Shown piece by piece: positions 48,904-57,918 of a DNA stretch of 64,000 nucleotides. The notes under the pieces were generated by a model, which saw only the letters and a program-made list of their open reading frames with translations, was not told where the DNA came from and searched no databases. The translations under genes were made by a program, and so were the position numbers. Numbering within the stretch: the stretch's first letter is position 1; each line of letters opens with the position of its first letter. Source of the stretch: SIG459 sp045631645 (lineage in GTDB: Bacteria; Bacillota; Clostridia; Oscillospirales; Oscillospiraceae); NCBI GenBank assembly GCA_045631645.1, contig JAZQVC010000049.1, positions 37,793 through 101,792 on the forward strand, in the 5' to 3' direction.

Positions 48904-49436
48904 TAAAACAGCGGCGGTGTGGATACCCACAGCACCTTAGCAGGATTTTTTCGTTCATTCAGAATATAGTGGTAGCTCTTGCCCTGCAGATAGAAGGTTT
49001 CGCCTTTTTTCACCTGATACTGCTTTCCATCGCAGCACAGGGTAACACTGCCTTCAAGAACATAGGCAAACTCCTCACCGTCATGAGGGGTCATTTCAAA
49101 GCTTTTCCCTCCTGCGGGAAGTTCAATAAGCACAGGCTCCATACGATGGCGCTGGGAGTTTGGAACTATCCAGTTCACCGTGTGGGTCTCACGCTCATCC
49201 ACATAAAAATCCGCCTTGCGGAAAATATATCTCTCGTCCTTATCCTCTCGGAAAAATTCGGAAAGGCTGCTTCCCAGAGCCTCCAGAATATCATCCAAAG
49301 TTGCTATGGAGGGGGATGTCAGGTTGCGCTCAAGCTGGGAAAGAAATCCCTTGCTCAATTCGCTGCGGCTTGCAAGCTCCTCAAGGGTCAGCCCCTTCTG
49401 TTTTCGAAGATGTTTTATCCTGCTTCCGATATCCAT
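48903..49436 (-). CDS. XRE-family HTH and cupin-domain regulator of the polyamine operon
   Basis: 177 residues. The N-terminal HTH_3 domain (MDIGSRIKHLRKQKGLTLEELASRSELSKGFLSQLERNLTSP; residues about 4-58) binds DNA. The C-terminal cupin domain (about 105-170; GEEFAYVLEGSVTLCCDGKQYQVKKGETFYLQ) probably senses a small ligand such as a polyamine. It is the first gene of the pot operon and overlaps potA by one base. Two TTTAGT direct repeats in its leader are likely its own sites. Confidence 0.92.
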   Translation of the reverse strand: MDIGSRIKHLRKQKGLTLEELASRSELSKGFLSQLERNLTSPSIATLDDILEALGSSLSEFFREDKDERYIFRKADFYVDERETHTVNWIVPNSQRHRMEPVLIELPAGGKSFEMTPHDGEEFAYVLEGSVTLCCDGKQYQVKKGETFYLQGKSYHYILNERKNPAKVLWVSTPPLF

Positions 49437-49495
49437 ACAGCAGCCCTCCGTTTCTCTTTACTAAACTTTTTGTCTTCTGACACTAAACAAGACTT

Positions 49496-49523
49496 ATTAT
49501 AATACCCCTACGGTAAATTGCAA
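49496..49523 (-). promoter_or_regulatory. Promoter of the pot operon
   Basis: Minus strand TTGCAA (49523-49518), 16-base spacer, TATAAT (49501-49496). Direct repeats GTTTAGT at 49488-49482 and 49466-49460 lie just downstream, 22 bp apart. Confidence 0.72.
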
Positions 49524-49580
49524 CACATTTCGTCAAATAATTTAAACTTTTTTTTCGATATATAAAACTTTGTTGATAAA

Positions 49581-49616
49581 AAAGCATCGCCGCGCTGCCG
49601 TGCGCGGCGATGCTTT
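49581..49616. terminator. Rho-independent terminator of the spo0A-type gene
   Basis: Perfect 15-bp stem (49581-49595 with 49602-49616) around a 6-base loop, with A- and T-runs. It follows the spo0A stop on the minus strand. Confidence 0.92.
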
Positions 49617-49622
49617 TTTATA

Positions 49623-50384
49623 TCATTTTCTTTTTCTGTCCAATATTTCCAGTGCCATTTTCATAAAGCGGGTGTTCCCCGGCTTTTTATCGGTGAAGTT
49701 CCATCCGTCCTCGCCGGAAAACTCATCCTTATTTCTCTTCTCCCCGTTTCTCCACGCAATTTCAACAGCGCTTCTTATGCATCTTTCAAGATTTGCAGGA
49801 CTTGTATCGAAGCGCCTTGCAAGCTCGGGATACAAAATCTTTGTAACGCCAAGCAAAAGTTCTCTGTCCTCATAAGCCATCATCAAGGCATTTTTCAGAT
49901 AGGTATAGCCCATCAGATGAGGCATTATTCCCATACGCAGCAAAACTTCGTCAACATCGCGCTCCAATTGATCGCGAAACAGGCAGTTTCTAAGCTTCTC
50001 TTCCGCTTTATCTCGCCCACCGCAGCAGCGGATGGACTCAATAAGCGCCATCACCCTGCAGGGCTTTGGGAAAAAGCGTGCAACTCCAAGACTGCTGGCT
50101 TCTTCCGCCACATAGTCATTGAAAAAGCCTGAGCAAAGAATGGTATAAGGAAGCTTTCCCTTTTCCTTTAGCTGAGCTATCAGATTAAGCCCTTCCGTTT
50201 CACGGAGGAGCAAGTCCGCAATCAGAACATCGGGCTCCAGCTGCAATATAAGCTCGACGGCCTTTTTCCCGTTATCCACGGATGCGGCAACCCACATATC
50301 CTCCTCAGCGTCTATAAGCTCGCTGAGCATCTTTCTGAAGCAATCAGATGAATCGGCAACTACCACACTGATTTGCTTTTCCAT
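49623..50384 (-). CDS. spo0A: Sporulation transcription factor Spo0A or Spo0A-type paralogue
   Basis: 253 residues. The N-terminal receiver domain has a phospho-acceptor Asp57 (DVLIADLLLRE) and Lys in RFFPKPC. The C-terminal Spo0A domain is clear (MGIMPHLMGYTYLKNALMMA; ILYPELARRFDTSPANLERCIRSAVEIAWRNG, the recognition helix region). Spo0A~P activates early sporulation genes through 0A boxes. Two points are unusual. The second acidic residue of the receiver pocket (usually ADD) is Ser here (ADSSD). The neighbour is not spoIVB, the standard partner. It may be a diverged main Spo0A or a second copy. Its upstream region carries 0A-like boxes, suggesting autoregulation. Confidence 0.88.
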   Translation of the reverse strand: MEKQISVVVADSSDCFRKMLSELIDAEEDMWVAASVDNGKKAVELILQLEPDVLIADLLLRETEGLNLIAQLKEKGKLPYTILCSGFFNDYVAEEASSLGVARFFPKPCRVMALIESIRCCGGRDKAEEKLRNCLFRDQLERDVDEVLLRMGIMPHLMGYTYLKNALMMAYEDRELLLGVTKILYPELARRFDTSPANLERCIRSAVEIAWRNGEKRNKDEFSGEDGWNFTDKKPGNTRFMKMALEILDRKRK

Positions 50385-50422
50385 GTTTCACCAACCCCAA
50401 AATTCACCGGAATTTTAAGCTA

Positions 50423-50452
50423 ATTTTAACATATTCTTCCGGCAAATGACAA
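50423..50452 (-). promoter_or_regulatory. Promoter of the spo0A-type gene
   Basis: Minus strand TTGTCA (50452-50447), 18-base spacer, TAAAAT (50428-50423). Confidence 0.55.
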
Positions 50453-50470
50453 CACAGATAGTATTACTAT

Positions 50471-50521
50471 TTATCGACATTTTGTGTCGATAATCTTAGC
50501 AAAATGTCAGGCTTTGTCGAA
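50471..50521. promoter_or_regulatory. Cluster of 0A-box-like sites upstream of the spo0A-type gene
   Basis: TTTGTCGAA (50513-50521) is a perfect 0A box. Two further boxes are inverted (TTATCGACA 50471-50479 and TGTCGATAA 50485-50493), a perfect 9-bp inverted repeat. They lie 20-70 bases upstream of the predicted -35. Confidence 0.65.
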
Positions 50522-50524
50522 TAT

Positions 50525-50557
50525 AAAAAGAGGCAGCCTATGTTGCCGCCTCTTTTT
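50525..50557 (-). terminator. Terminator after polC
   Basis: 13-bp stem (one A-C mismatch) AAAAAGAGGC.GC / GCCGCCTCTTTTT, at the end of the long pyrH-polC operon. Confidence 0.85.
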
Positions 50558-50569
50558 ACTGTTTTTTAA

Positions 50570-53500
50570 TTAGAACAGACTCATCTGGCTTGTCTCGGGC
50601 ATATCACCCAAAGCGCCCATATTCTTGAGGGTTTCAATATGAGTCTGGCTGACCTTGGGACAGGCGGCAAAAACATCCTCGATTGAAACAAAGGTGAGTC
50701 CTTTCTTTGTGCATGCAGCAAGGTCTCTTGCGGCAGTTTCGCCAAGTCCCGAAATAGAAACAAAGGGAGCACGAAGCTGCTTATCTCCAACGGGGAGGAA
50801 CTTTGTTGCATCGGACTCATAGAGGTCGATGGGGGCAAAGCTCAGGCCGCGCATATAAAACTCATACACCGCTTCCAAAGTGGTATAAAGGTCTTCCTCG
50901 TTGGCGGTGGGCTTGGGATTATTCTTGATCTCCTGCATTTTCTTTTTGACGGCATCAAGTCCCATAGTCATACTCTCCGCATCGAAGGTGTTCTTCTGGC
51001 TGCGGCGATAGAAATAGGCACTATAGAAGGCCTGGGGATGGTGAACCTTGAAATATGCAATGCGGAAAGCCATCATAACATAGGCCACCGCGTGAGCCTT
51101 GGGGAAGAGGTAGGCTATCTTGGCAAGGGACTCGATATACCATTCGGGCACACCCAGTTCCTCCATTTTTTCTCTCCAGCCCTCGCTGAAGCCGCCTTTT
51201 TTAACCTTGCCCTTTCGAACAGCCTCCATAATTTTGAAGGCCATCTTGGGTTCCATGCCCTTTTCGATGAGATAAAGCATGATATCGTCGCGGCAGCCCA
51301 CGGTTTCCTTAACGGAGGCTGTGCCGCTTGTGATAAGATCCTTTGCGTTTCCCAGCCAAACATCGGTGCCATGGCTGAAGCCGGAAAGGCGAACCAGAAT
51401 ATCAAAGCCCTCGGGCTGAGTATCCACCAGCATCTGACGGGTGAAGCCTGTGCCGAATTCGGGTATGCCTATGCTGCCGGTTTTGCCAATAACGGGGTCA
51501 TCATCGGTAAGACCCAAAGGCAGGGGGCTGCGGAAGATTTCCATAGTCTGAGGGTCATCAAGGGGAATGCGTTTTGCGTCCACGCCTGTCATATCCTCAA
51601 GCATACGAATCATGGTGGGGTCATCGTGACCCAGCTCGTCCAGCTTCAGGAGGTTATCCTCCATGCAGTGATATTCGAAATGGGTTGTGATGATGTCGCT
51701 CTCCGGGTCGTCGGCAGGGTGCTGAACGGGACAGAAATCGGTGACATCCATATCCTGAGGGATGACAACAAGTCCGCCGGGGTGCTGACCCGTGGTGCGC
51801 TTGACACCTACGCAGCCAAGGGCGAGGCGGTTTTCCTCCGCCTTTGTGACTTTAAGTCCACGCTCTTCAAGATATTTCAGAACATAACCGTAGGCGGTTT
51901 TTTCCGCCAAAGTACCGATAGTGCCTGCGCGGAAAACATGGTCGGAGCCGAAAAGTTCTTCCGTGTATTTATGGGCCTTTGCCTGATATTCACCGGAGAA
52001 GTTAAGGTCGATATCGGGGGTTTTTTCGTTTCCGGGGAAGCCAAGGAAGGTCTCGAAGGGAATATCGAAGCCGTCCTTCATCAGCTTTTCGCCGCAGACG
52101 GGGCAAACCGCATCGGGCATATCCGCGCCGCAGCCCCAGCCCTTTCCGCTTTCAAAGTCGCTGTAGCGGCATTTTTCGCAGCGGTAATGGGCAGGAAGAC
52201 TGTTAACCTCCGTGATACCCGACATATACGCCACGATGGATGAGCCAACGGAGCCACGGGAGCCAACCAGATAGCCGTTCTCAAGAGAGTTATGAACAAG
52301 CTTCTGGGCGGACATATAGATAACATCATAGTGATGATCCAGTATGGTCTTAAGCTCCGTGTCAACGCGCTCTTTGACAACGGCAGGAGGCTCGTCTCCG
52401 TAGAGAGAGGTCATTTTTTCATATACAAGTCTTGTAAGCTCCGTATCGGAGTTTTCAATCTTGGGGGCGAAGAGTATGCCCTTAGGAAGAAGCTCAATAT
52501 CCTCGCACTGTTCGGCAATGGCATTGGGATTGCCTATAACGGCATCATAGCATTCCTTTTCACCAAGATAGGCGAATTCCTCCAGCATCTCCTCGGTGGT
52601 CTTGAAGTAAATGGGCAGGCTCTTATCCGCATCGGAGAACTTCTTTGCGGCAAGGAGAATATGGCGGTAAATCTCGTCCTGAGGGTCAAGGAAATGAACG
52701 TCACCTGTGGCCACAAGGGGCTTGCCCAACTGGCGTGCGATTTTTGCAACGCGGCGGTTGAAGTCACGCAGTCCCTCATCGTCGGAGACTGTGCCGTTTT
52801 CAATCATAAAGCGGTTGTTGCAGATGGGCTGAATCTCCAAAAAGTCATAGAAAGCACCTATGCGGCGAAGCTCCGCATCGCTCTTGCGGCGGACAACTCC
52901 GTCGAAAAACTCACCCGCTTCGCAGGCGGAGCCGATGATTATGCCTTCGCGGTGCTCCAGAATTACGCTCTTGGGGATAATGGGATTGCGGTGGAAATTT
53001 TCAAGGTAGCTCTTGCTTATCATCTTATAGAGATTTTTAAGACCCACCTTGTTTTTAACAAGCAATATTATATGCTTTGCCTTCTGGCTGCGGACTCCGT
53101 TTTTCTTCACCAGCAGCAAGGCTTCCTCTATCTGGCTGACCTTCTCCGCGCCCTTTTCCTTGAGCATAGGGATAAATTTATCCATTATGCGTGCAACCAC
53201 CATTGCGTCGTCGCTGGCTCTGTGGTGGTTAAATTCGGGGAGGGAGAGATAGTTGCTGACGGTGTCAAGCTTATGGCGCTTGAGATGGGGCAGCAAGGTC
53301 TGGGCAAGGACGAGGGTGTCCATATAAACGGGGGCAAACTTTATGCCGTGGCGCTCAGCGCAGGCGCTGAGAAAGCCCACATCAAAGTCTGCATTATGGG
53401 CAATAATGGGGCGTTCTCCGCAGAAAGCCATAAAGGCACGGAGGGCTTCATCTTCCTTGGGTGCTCCCGCCACATCGGCATCGGTAATACCTGTAAGGCG

Positions 53501-54613
53501 GACTATCTCCGCAGGAATGGGCATACCGGGGTCAACAAAGGTGTTGAAAGTATCAACTATTTCGCCGCCGCGGAAAATTACCGCACCTATTTCGGTTATG
53601 CGGTCGCGGTAAGAATAAAGTCCTGTACATTCGATGTCGAAAGCCACAAATTCGCTGTCGAGAGACGCTTCGCTCTCGCCATGGACCGCAAGGCGCTCAT
53701 CCACATCGTTTATGTAATAGCCTTCAAGGCCGTAGATGACCTTGATGCCGGCTTTCTCTGCGGCATGCCATGCATCGGGGAAAGCCTGGGCGCAGCCATG
53801 GTCGGTGATGGCGATGGCCTTGTGTCCCCATTTTGCGGCTCTTTTTATAACCGCAGCAGGGTCGGTAAGAGCATCCTGAGTGGAAAAGCGAGTGTGGAGA
53901 TGGAGCTCAACTCGCTTCTCCGCAGCATTATCCATTCTTACGGGAGGAGCTTTTGCCTCCTGAATGAATCGGGGGTTGAGGACGAGGTCGTCATCATAGC
54001 GGTTATATGCCATCTCACCGCCAACGGTGAGATACATTCCGTTTTTGATTTTATCCACTATTTCCTTATCGGGAGACTTATCCCTCAGGTATTTGGAAAC
54101 ATGCACAGAGCCGGTTTCGTCGGTAATGCAGAAAGAGAGAACCGCCGCCTGATTTTTGGGAATTTCTCTGCTGTCCACCGCAAAAACTCTGCCGCGGACA
54201 ACGACATCCATGCTCTCGGCGGAAATGCTGTCCATGCTTACTATCTCGCCTCTGGCGCTTTTTCCCATAAGCATATCTCCGCCGCTGATTGCAGGGGCAG
54301 GAGGAGAGCGAAAATCTCTTTTGCCCTTTGTCTCTTTCGGGGGCTCTTTCTTGGTGACGGGCTTCATCTCCGGTCTGGGATAATCGGGGATTATCTCCAC
54401 GGTGGAAAGAGAAAATTCCGCAGCAATGGTGTCCTCAAGTATTTTCAATTCGGCAGGCGCAGGCATCTGGGCAAAGAAGGCGGCCGCAGTCATGCTGCGG
54501 CTTTCTTTCTCTATAACAACTGTGCTCAGGCTTGCCTTGTCAAGACCACCGCACATTGATGTGCAGCCGCCACAGCAGGGGAACACCTGTAAAAAAGCAA
54601 TTTTTTCTGCCAT
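50570..54613 (-). CDS. polC: DNA polymerase III PolC-type (alpha with 3'-5' exonuclease)
   Basis: Replicative polymerase of low-GC Gram-positives, 1347 residues. Domains in order: a Cys-rich N-terminus (CCGGCTSMCGG); an OB-fold segment (about 150-230); PHP domain (ELHLHTRFSTQDAL); the inserted DEDDh proofreading exonuclease (VAFDIECTGLYSYRDRITEIGA, HNADFDVGFLS, HRASDDA); the rest of PHP; the palm with the DIDLNFSGEYQ catalytic Asp motif near 950; and a zinc-binding region (CEKCRYSD...CPVCGEKL). The domain order with PHP split by the exonuclease identifies PolC rather than DnaE. It is last gene of the operon, with a 9-base gap from ispG. Confidence 0.97.
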   Translation of the reverse strand: MAEKIAFLQVFPCCGGCTSMCGGLDKASLSTVVIEKESRSMTAAAFFAQMPAPAELKILEDTIAAEFSLSTVEIIPDYPRPEMKPVTKKEPPKETKGKRDFRSPPAPAISGGDMLMGKSARGEIVSMDSISAESMDVVVRGRVFAVDSREIPKNQAAVLSFCITDETGSVHVSKYLRDKSPDKEIVDKIKNGMYLTVGGEMAYNRYDDDLVLNPRFIQEAKAPPVRMDNAAEKRVELHLHTRFSTQDALTDPAAVIKRAAKWGHKAIAITDHGCAQAFPDAWHAAEKAGIKVIYGLEGYYINDVDERLAVHGESEASLDSEFVAFDIECTGLYSYRDRITEIGAVIFRGGEIVDTFNTFVDPGMPIPAEIVRLTGITDADVAGAPKEDEALRAFMAFCGERPIIAHNADFDVGFLSACAERHGIKFAPVYMDTLVLAQTLLPHLKRHKLDTVSNYLSLPEFNHHRASDDAMVVARIMDKFIPMLKEKGAEKVSQIEEALLLVKKNGVRSQKAKHIILLVKNKVGLKNLYKMISKSYLENFHRNPIIPKSVILEHREGIIIGSACEAGEFFDGVVRRKSDAELRRIGAFYDFLEIQPICNNRFMIENGTVSDDEGLRDFNRRVAKIARQLGKPLVATGDVHFLDPQDEIYRHILLAAKKFSDADKSLPIYFKTTEEMLEEFAYLGEKECYDAVIGNPNAIAEQCEDIELLPKGILFAPKIENSDTELTRLVYEKMTSLYGDEPPAVVKERVDTELKTILDHHYDVIYMSAQKLVHNSLENGYLVGSRGSVGSSIVAYMSGITEVNSLPAHYRCEKCRYSDFESGKGWGCGADMPDAVCPVCGEKLMKDGFDIPFETFLGFPGNEKTPDIDLNFSGEYQAKAHKYTEELFGSDHVFRAGTIGTLAEKTAYGYVLKYLEERGLKVTKAEENRLALGCVGVKRTTGQHPGGLVVIPQDMDVTDFCPVQHPADDPESDIITTHFEYHCMEDNLLKLDELGHDDPTMIRMLEDMTGVDAKRIPLDDPQTMEIFRSPLPLGLTDDDPVIGKTGSIGIPEFGTGFTRQMLVDTQPEGFDILVRLSGFSHGTDVWLGNAKDLITSGTASVKETVGCRDDIMLYLIEKGMEPKMAFKIMEAVRKGKVKKGGFSEGWREKMEELGVPEWYIESLAKIAYLFPKAHAVAYVMMAFRIAYFKVHHPQAFYSAYFYRRSQKNTFDAESMTMGLDAVKKKMQEIKNNPKPTANEEDLYTTLEAVYEFYMRGLSFAPIDLYESDATKFLPVGDKQLRAPFVSISGLGETAARDLAACTKKGLTFVSIEDVFAACPKVSQTHIETLKNMGALGDMPETSQMSLF

Positions 54614-54621
54614 TATATATC

Positions 54622-55671
54622 TCAGCCTTCGTTAATGAGTTTAAGCAGCGCGGAGACCATATCTTCCTCCGCCACTTTGGAGACTATCTCTCCTTTTTTG
54701 AAAAGCACGGCTTCTCCCTTGCCTCCTGCAAGACCGAAGTCCGCTTCCCTTGCCTCTCCGGGACCGTTTACAATGCAGCCCATTACCGCAACGGTAATGT
54801 CCTTTTTAAGGTCAGAAAGGCGCTCTTCCACCTCTCTCGCGGTGGAAATAAGGTCTATCTGTGTTCTTCCGCAGGTGGGACAGGACACGATTTTAACGCC
54901 GCCGCGGCGAAGCCCAGCAGCTTTCAGTATGGATATACCCGCTTTTATCTCCTCCACAGGGTCGGCGGTGAGGGAGACGCGGATGGTGTCGCCTATGCCT
55001 TCATTGAGCAGTGTGCCTATGCCAACGGCAGACTGAACAAGACCCATATAGCTTGTTCCTGCCTCAGTAACTCCCACATGGAGGGGATAGGGAAATTTCT
55101 CTGCGGCAAGGCGGTAAGCTCCCACGGTGAGGGGCACATCGGAGGCCTTGAGAGAAAGGCAAATATCCTCAAAGCCGCAATCGGTGAGCATGGCTATATG
55201 TTTTTCGGCGCTCTCAACCATTGCCGCGGCAGTGGGTGCGCCGTATTTGCGGAGAAGCTCCTTTTCAAGGCTTCCGCTGTTTACGCCTATGCGGATAGGT
55301 ATATTCTTTTCTCCGCAGGCTTCAGCAACAGCGCGAACACGGTCAGCGCCGCCAATGTTACCAGGGTTTATGCGAATTTTATGTACCCCAGCCTTTACGC
55401 ACGCCAGGGCAAGGCGGTAGTCAAAATGGATATCCGCCACCACGGGGATGGGGCTTTCCGCGGCAATGCGCTCCATTGCGTCCGCTGCAGCCATATCGGG
55501 CACTGCAAGGCGCACAATATCGCAGCCCGCCTTATAAAGGGCATTTATCTGGGCAAGGCTCGCCTCGGCATCAGCGGTGGGAGTGTTGCACATACTCTGC
55601 ACGCTGACAGCCGCGGCTGCGCCTATTGGGACTCCGCCCACATATATTCTTCGTGTGTTCTCTCTTTTCAT
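54622..55671 (-). CDS. ispG: 4-hydroxy-3-methylbut-2-enyl diphosphate synthase
   Basis: Converts MEcPP to HMBPP in the MEP isoprenoid pathway using a [4Fe-4S] cluster. 349 residues, the short bacterial form. Start: RRIYVGGVPIG, then SVQSMCNTPT. Cluster Cys: SCPTCGRTQID, and Cys in CIVNGPGEAREADFGLAGG. The ATG at 55671 follows GGAG at 6 bases and lies 2 bases from the rseP stop. It belongs with dxr in the same operon. Confidence 0.97.
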   Translation of the reverse strand: MKRENTRRIYVGGVPIGAAAAVSVQSMCNTPTADAEASLAQINALYKAGCDIVRLAVPDMAAADAMERIAAESPIPVVADIHFDYRLALACVKAGVHKIRINPGNIGGADRVRAVAEACGEKNIPIRIGVNSGSLEKELLRKYGAPTAAAMVESAEKHIAMLTDCGFEDICLSLKASDVPLTVGAYRLAAEKFPYPLHVGVTEAGTSYMGLVQSAVGIGTLLNEGIGDTIRVSLTADPVEEIKAGISILKAAGLRRGGVKIVSCPTCGRTQIDLISTAREVEERLSDLKKDITVAVMGCIVNGPGEAREADFGLAGGKGEAVLFKKGEIVSKVAEEDMVSALLKLINEG

Positions 55672-55672
55672 A

Positions 55673-56737
55673 TCAAACTCCAAAGAAAGCCTTCAAAACA
55701 TCACTAAACATTATAAACACCATAAAGCCCATCAAGAGGATAAAGCCTCCCGTATGGATATAACCTTCATACTTAGGGTTGAGCTTACAGCGGCTTATTT
55801 TCTCTATTATCCATGTGACGATAAGGAAGAATACTCTTCCTCCGTCAAGAGCAGGGATTGGCAGCATATTCATAACCGCCAGATTCACCGCAATCAGGGC
55901 AAAGATATAGCAGAAGTCAAAGGCGGCATCCCTGGTGGTTTCCGCCTGCTGAGCCATATCGTTAACAAAGTCCACGACTCCAACAGGTCCGCTCATATCG
56001 CGGATACCCACCTGACCGCTGACCAGCATTCCGAGAGAATCCCAGACAAGGCGGCAGAAGTCAAGGCTTCCGTACCATGCGTATTTTATATTTGCCCAAA
56101 GTCCGAAATCGCGGGGAGCGAAATAAAATCCGTATTTATAGATACTGCTTCCATCGGCTTGCACATATTCAACGGGCACTATATAGAAGTCATCAAGCTT
56201 CACTCTCTGTCCGTCGCGGATAAGGACTATGTCATGATACTCGCTGCCGTTTCGGAGCATATACTCCGAAACATGATTGGTGAAGAAGGTGCGGTGGCCG
56301 TCAATGGAATAAATTCTGTCTCCTTCCATGATGGCTTCCTCTCCCACATAGGGGCAGCCCTCCATAAAGGAGTCAATGACGGGCTCTACAAAGCTTGCCG
56401 TCATGGGAGCTATGCAAAGCACCAGAATAAAGCCCATCACGAAGTTCATAGCCGCGCCTGCGCAGAGAATGAGCGCCCGCTTCCATGGCTTCTGAGAGCT
56501 GAAAGCGCGGGGAGAATCCACCTCTTCATCCTCGCCCTCCATAGCGCAGAAACCGCCAATGGGCAACAGACGGAGGCTATAGAGAGTTTCCTTTCCCTGC
56601 TTTTTCAGTATTGCAGGACCCATGCCAAGGGAAAACTCCTCCACCTTTACGCCAAAAGCCTTGGCGGCAAAGAAATGTCCCAATTCATGAACGGCTATGA
56701 GAATTCCGAATGCCAGTATCGCAAAAATTATGACCAT
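55673..56737 (-). CDS. rseP: Site-2 protease RseP/RasP family zinc metalloprotease
   Basis: Intramembrane protease that cleaves anti-sigma factors and signal peptides left in the membrane. 354 residues. Zinc motif HELGH near residue 18 in the first helix, a PDZ-like domain in the middle (SFMEGCPYVGEEAIMEGDRIYSIDG), and the second catalytic motif NMLPIPALDGGR near residue 300. About four membrane segments. It overlaps dxr by 10 bases. Confidence 0.95.
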   Translation of the reverse strand: MVIIFAILAFGILIAVHELGHFFAAKAFGVKVEEFSLGMGPAILKKQGKETLYSLRLLPIGGFCAMEGEDEEVDSPRAFSSQKPWKRALILCAGAAMNFVMGFILVLCIAPMTASFVEPVIDSFMEGCPYVGEEAIMEGDRIYSIDGHRTFFTNHVSEYMLRNGSEYHDIVLIRDGQRVKLDDFYIVPVEYVQADGSSIYKYGFYFAPRDFGLWANIKYAWYGSLDFCRLVWDSLGMLVSGQVGIRDMSGPVGVVDFVNDMAQQAETTRDAAFDFCYIFALIAVNLAVMNMLPIPALDGGRVFFLIVTWIIEKISRCKLNPKYEGYIHTGGFILLMGFMVFIMFSDVLKAFFGV

Positions 56738-57885
56738 TTGCCAAAAATCCTTTTAACTGCTTCGCGGGCCTGTGCGTCCGCGTAAATAATCTCCTCCAAA
56801 GAGGGCTTGCTTATTATATCTATGCTGTCCAAAGCCTCGGCAACACATTCATAGATTGCGCCGAAGGGTATTTTCTCTTCGAGGAACAATCCAACCGCGG
56901 CCTCGTTGGCAGCACTCATAACGCAGGGAGCACTGCCGCCTCTTGCTGCGCATTCCATTGCAAGGCGGAGGCAGGGTGTTTTCTCCAGATCGGGCTTTTC
57001 AAAATGCATATCCCCGGCAGTGAAAAGATCCAGCGCTGCGCTTTGGGACACGGCTCGATCGGGATAAGTTAAAGCATACTGTATGGGCAGTCCCATATCC
57101 GGGACTGCAAGCTGGGCAATAACACTTCCGTCTATCATTTCCACAGCGGAATGGATTATGCTCTGGGGATGGACAAGGACGGTGATTCTCTCAGGGGGAA
57201 CAGCGAAAAGATGCATGGCCTCTATAAACTCAAGGCCCTTATTCATCATAGTTGCGCTGTCCACGCTTATCTTGGCGCCCATGCTCCAGTTGGGGTGGCT
57301 CACAGCCTGAGCCGGAGTTTTATTGTAAGTTTCCTGACGGCTGAGCCCTCTGAAAGGTCCGCCGGAGCCGGTGAGGAGGATGCGCTTGAGTTCCTCTTTG
57401 CGCTTCATTCCACCAATGCTCTGGAAAATTGCGGAGTGTTCGGAGTCCACGGGGATAATCTCCACGCCCTTTTCCTCTGCTCTTGCCATAACGATGTCGC
57501 CGGCACAGACCAGAGTTTCCTTGTTGGCAAGGGCAATGCGCTTGCCTGCGTCGATTGCCGCGAGAGTGGGGCGAAGGCCTATGGAACCGCTGACCGCCGT
57601 TACAACGCAGTCGGCCTCGCTGGCGGTTGCAGCCGCAATGAGACCTTCCTCGCCGCTGAGAACCTCCACATCCATATCGGAGAGGGCTTCCCTCAGTGCC
57701 TTTGCGGCATCTTCCTCATAAACGGCCACAAGGCGCGGGCGAAATTGCCGCGCCTGGGTTTCCAGAAGCTTTATATCTCTCCGCGCAGCGATGGCGGAGA
57801 CTTTTATCCCAAGATGCTCCGCAACGGCACAGGTCTGGCGACCTATGCTTCCCGTGGAGCCAAGAATACTGATATTTTGCATCAT
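56728..57885 (-). CDS. dxr: 1-deoxy-D-xylulose-5-phosphate reductoisomerase
   Basis: Makes MEP from DXP with NADPH, the committed step of the MEP pathway. 385 residues. NADPH motif SILGSTGSIGRQT at the N-terminus; metal/substrate motifs PVDSEHSAIFQ, LTGSGGPFRG, SHPNWSMGAKISVDSATMMNKGLE and VHPQSIIHSAVE. It lies directly after cdsA and shares an operon with ispG. Confidence 0.98.
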   Translation of the reverse strand: MMQNISILGSTGSIGRQTCAVAEHLGIKVSAIAARRDIKLLETQARQFRPRLVAVYEEDAAKALREALSDMDVEVLSGEEGLIAAATASEADCVVTAVSGSIGLRPTLAAIDAGKRIALANKETLVCAGDIVMARAEEKGVEIIPVDSEHSAIFQSIGGMKRKEELKRILLTGSGGPFRGLSRQETYNKTPAQAVSHPNWSMGAKISVDSATMMNKGLEFIEAMHLFAVPPERITVLVHPQSIIHSAVEMIDGSVIAQLAVPDMGLPIQYALTYPDRAVSQSAALDLFTAGDMHFEKPDLEKTPCLRLAMECAARGGSAPCVMSAANEAAVGLFLEEKIPFGAIYECVAEALDSIDIISKPSLEEIIYADAQAREAVKRIFGKWS

Positions 57886-57918
57886 AATTATTATCTCTCT
57901 GTCAACACACTCAGATTG

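Noticed and set aside
49623..50384. Calling the response regulator a generic chemotaxis-type receiver
   Set aside because: The C-terminal half is clearly the Spo0A effector domain, not a stand-alone receiver or HTH_LuxR.
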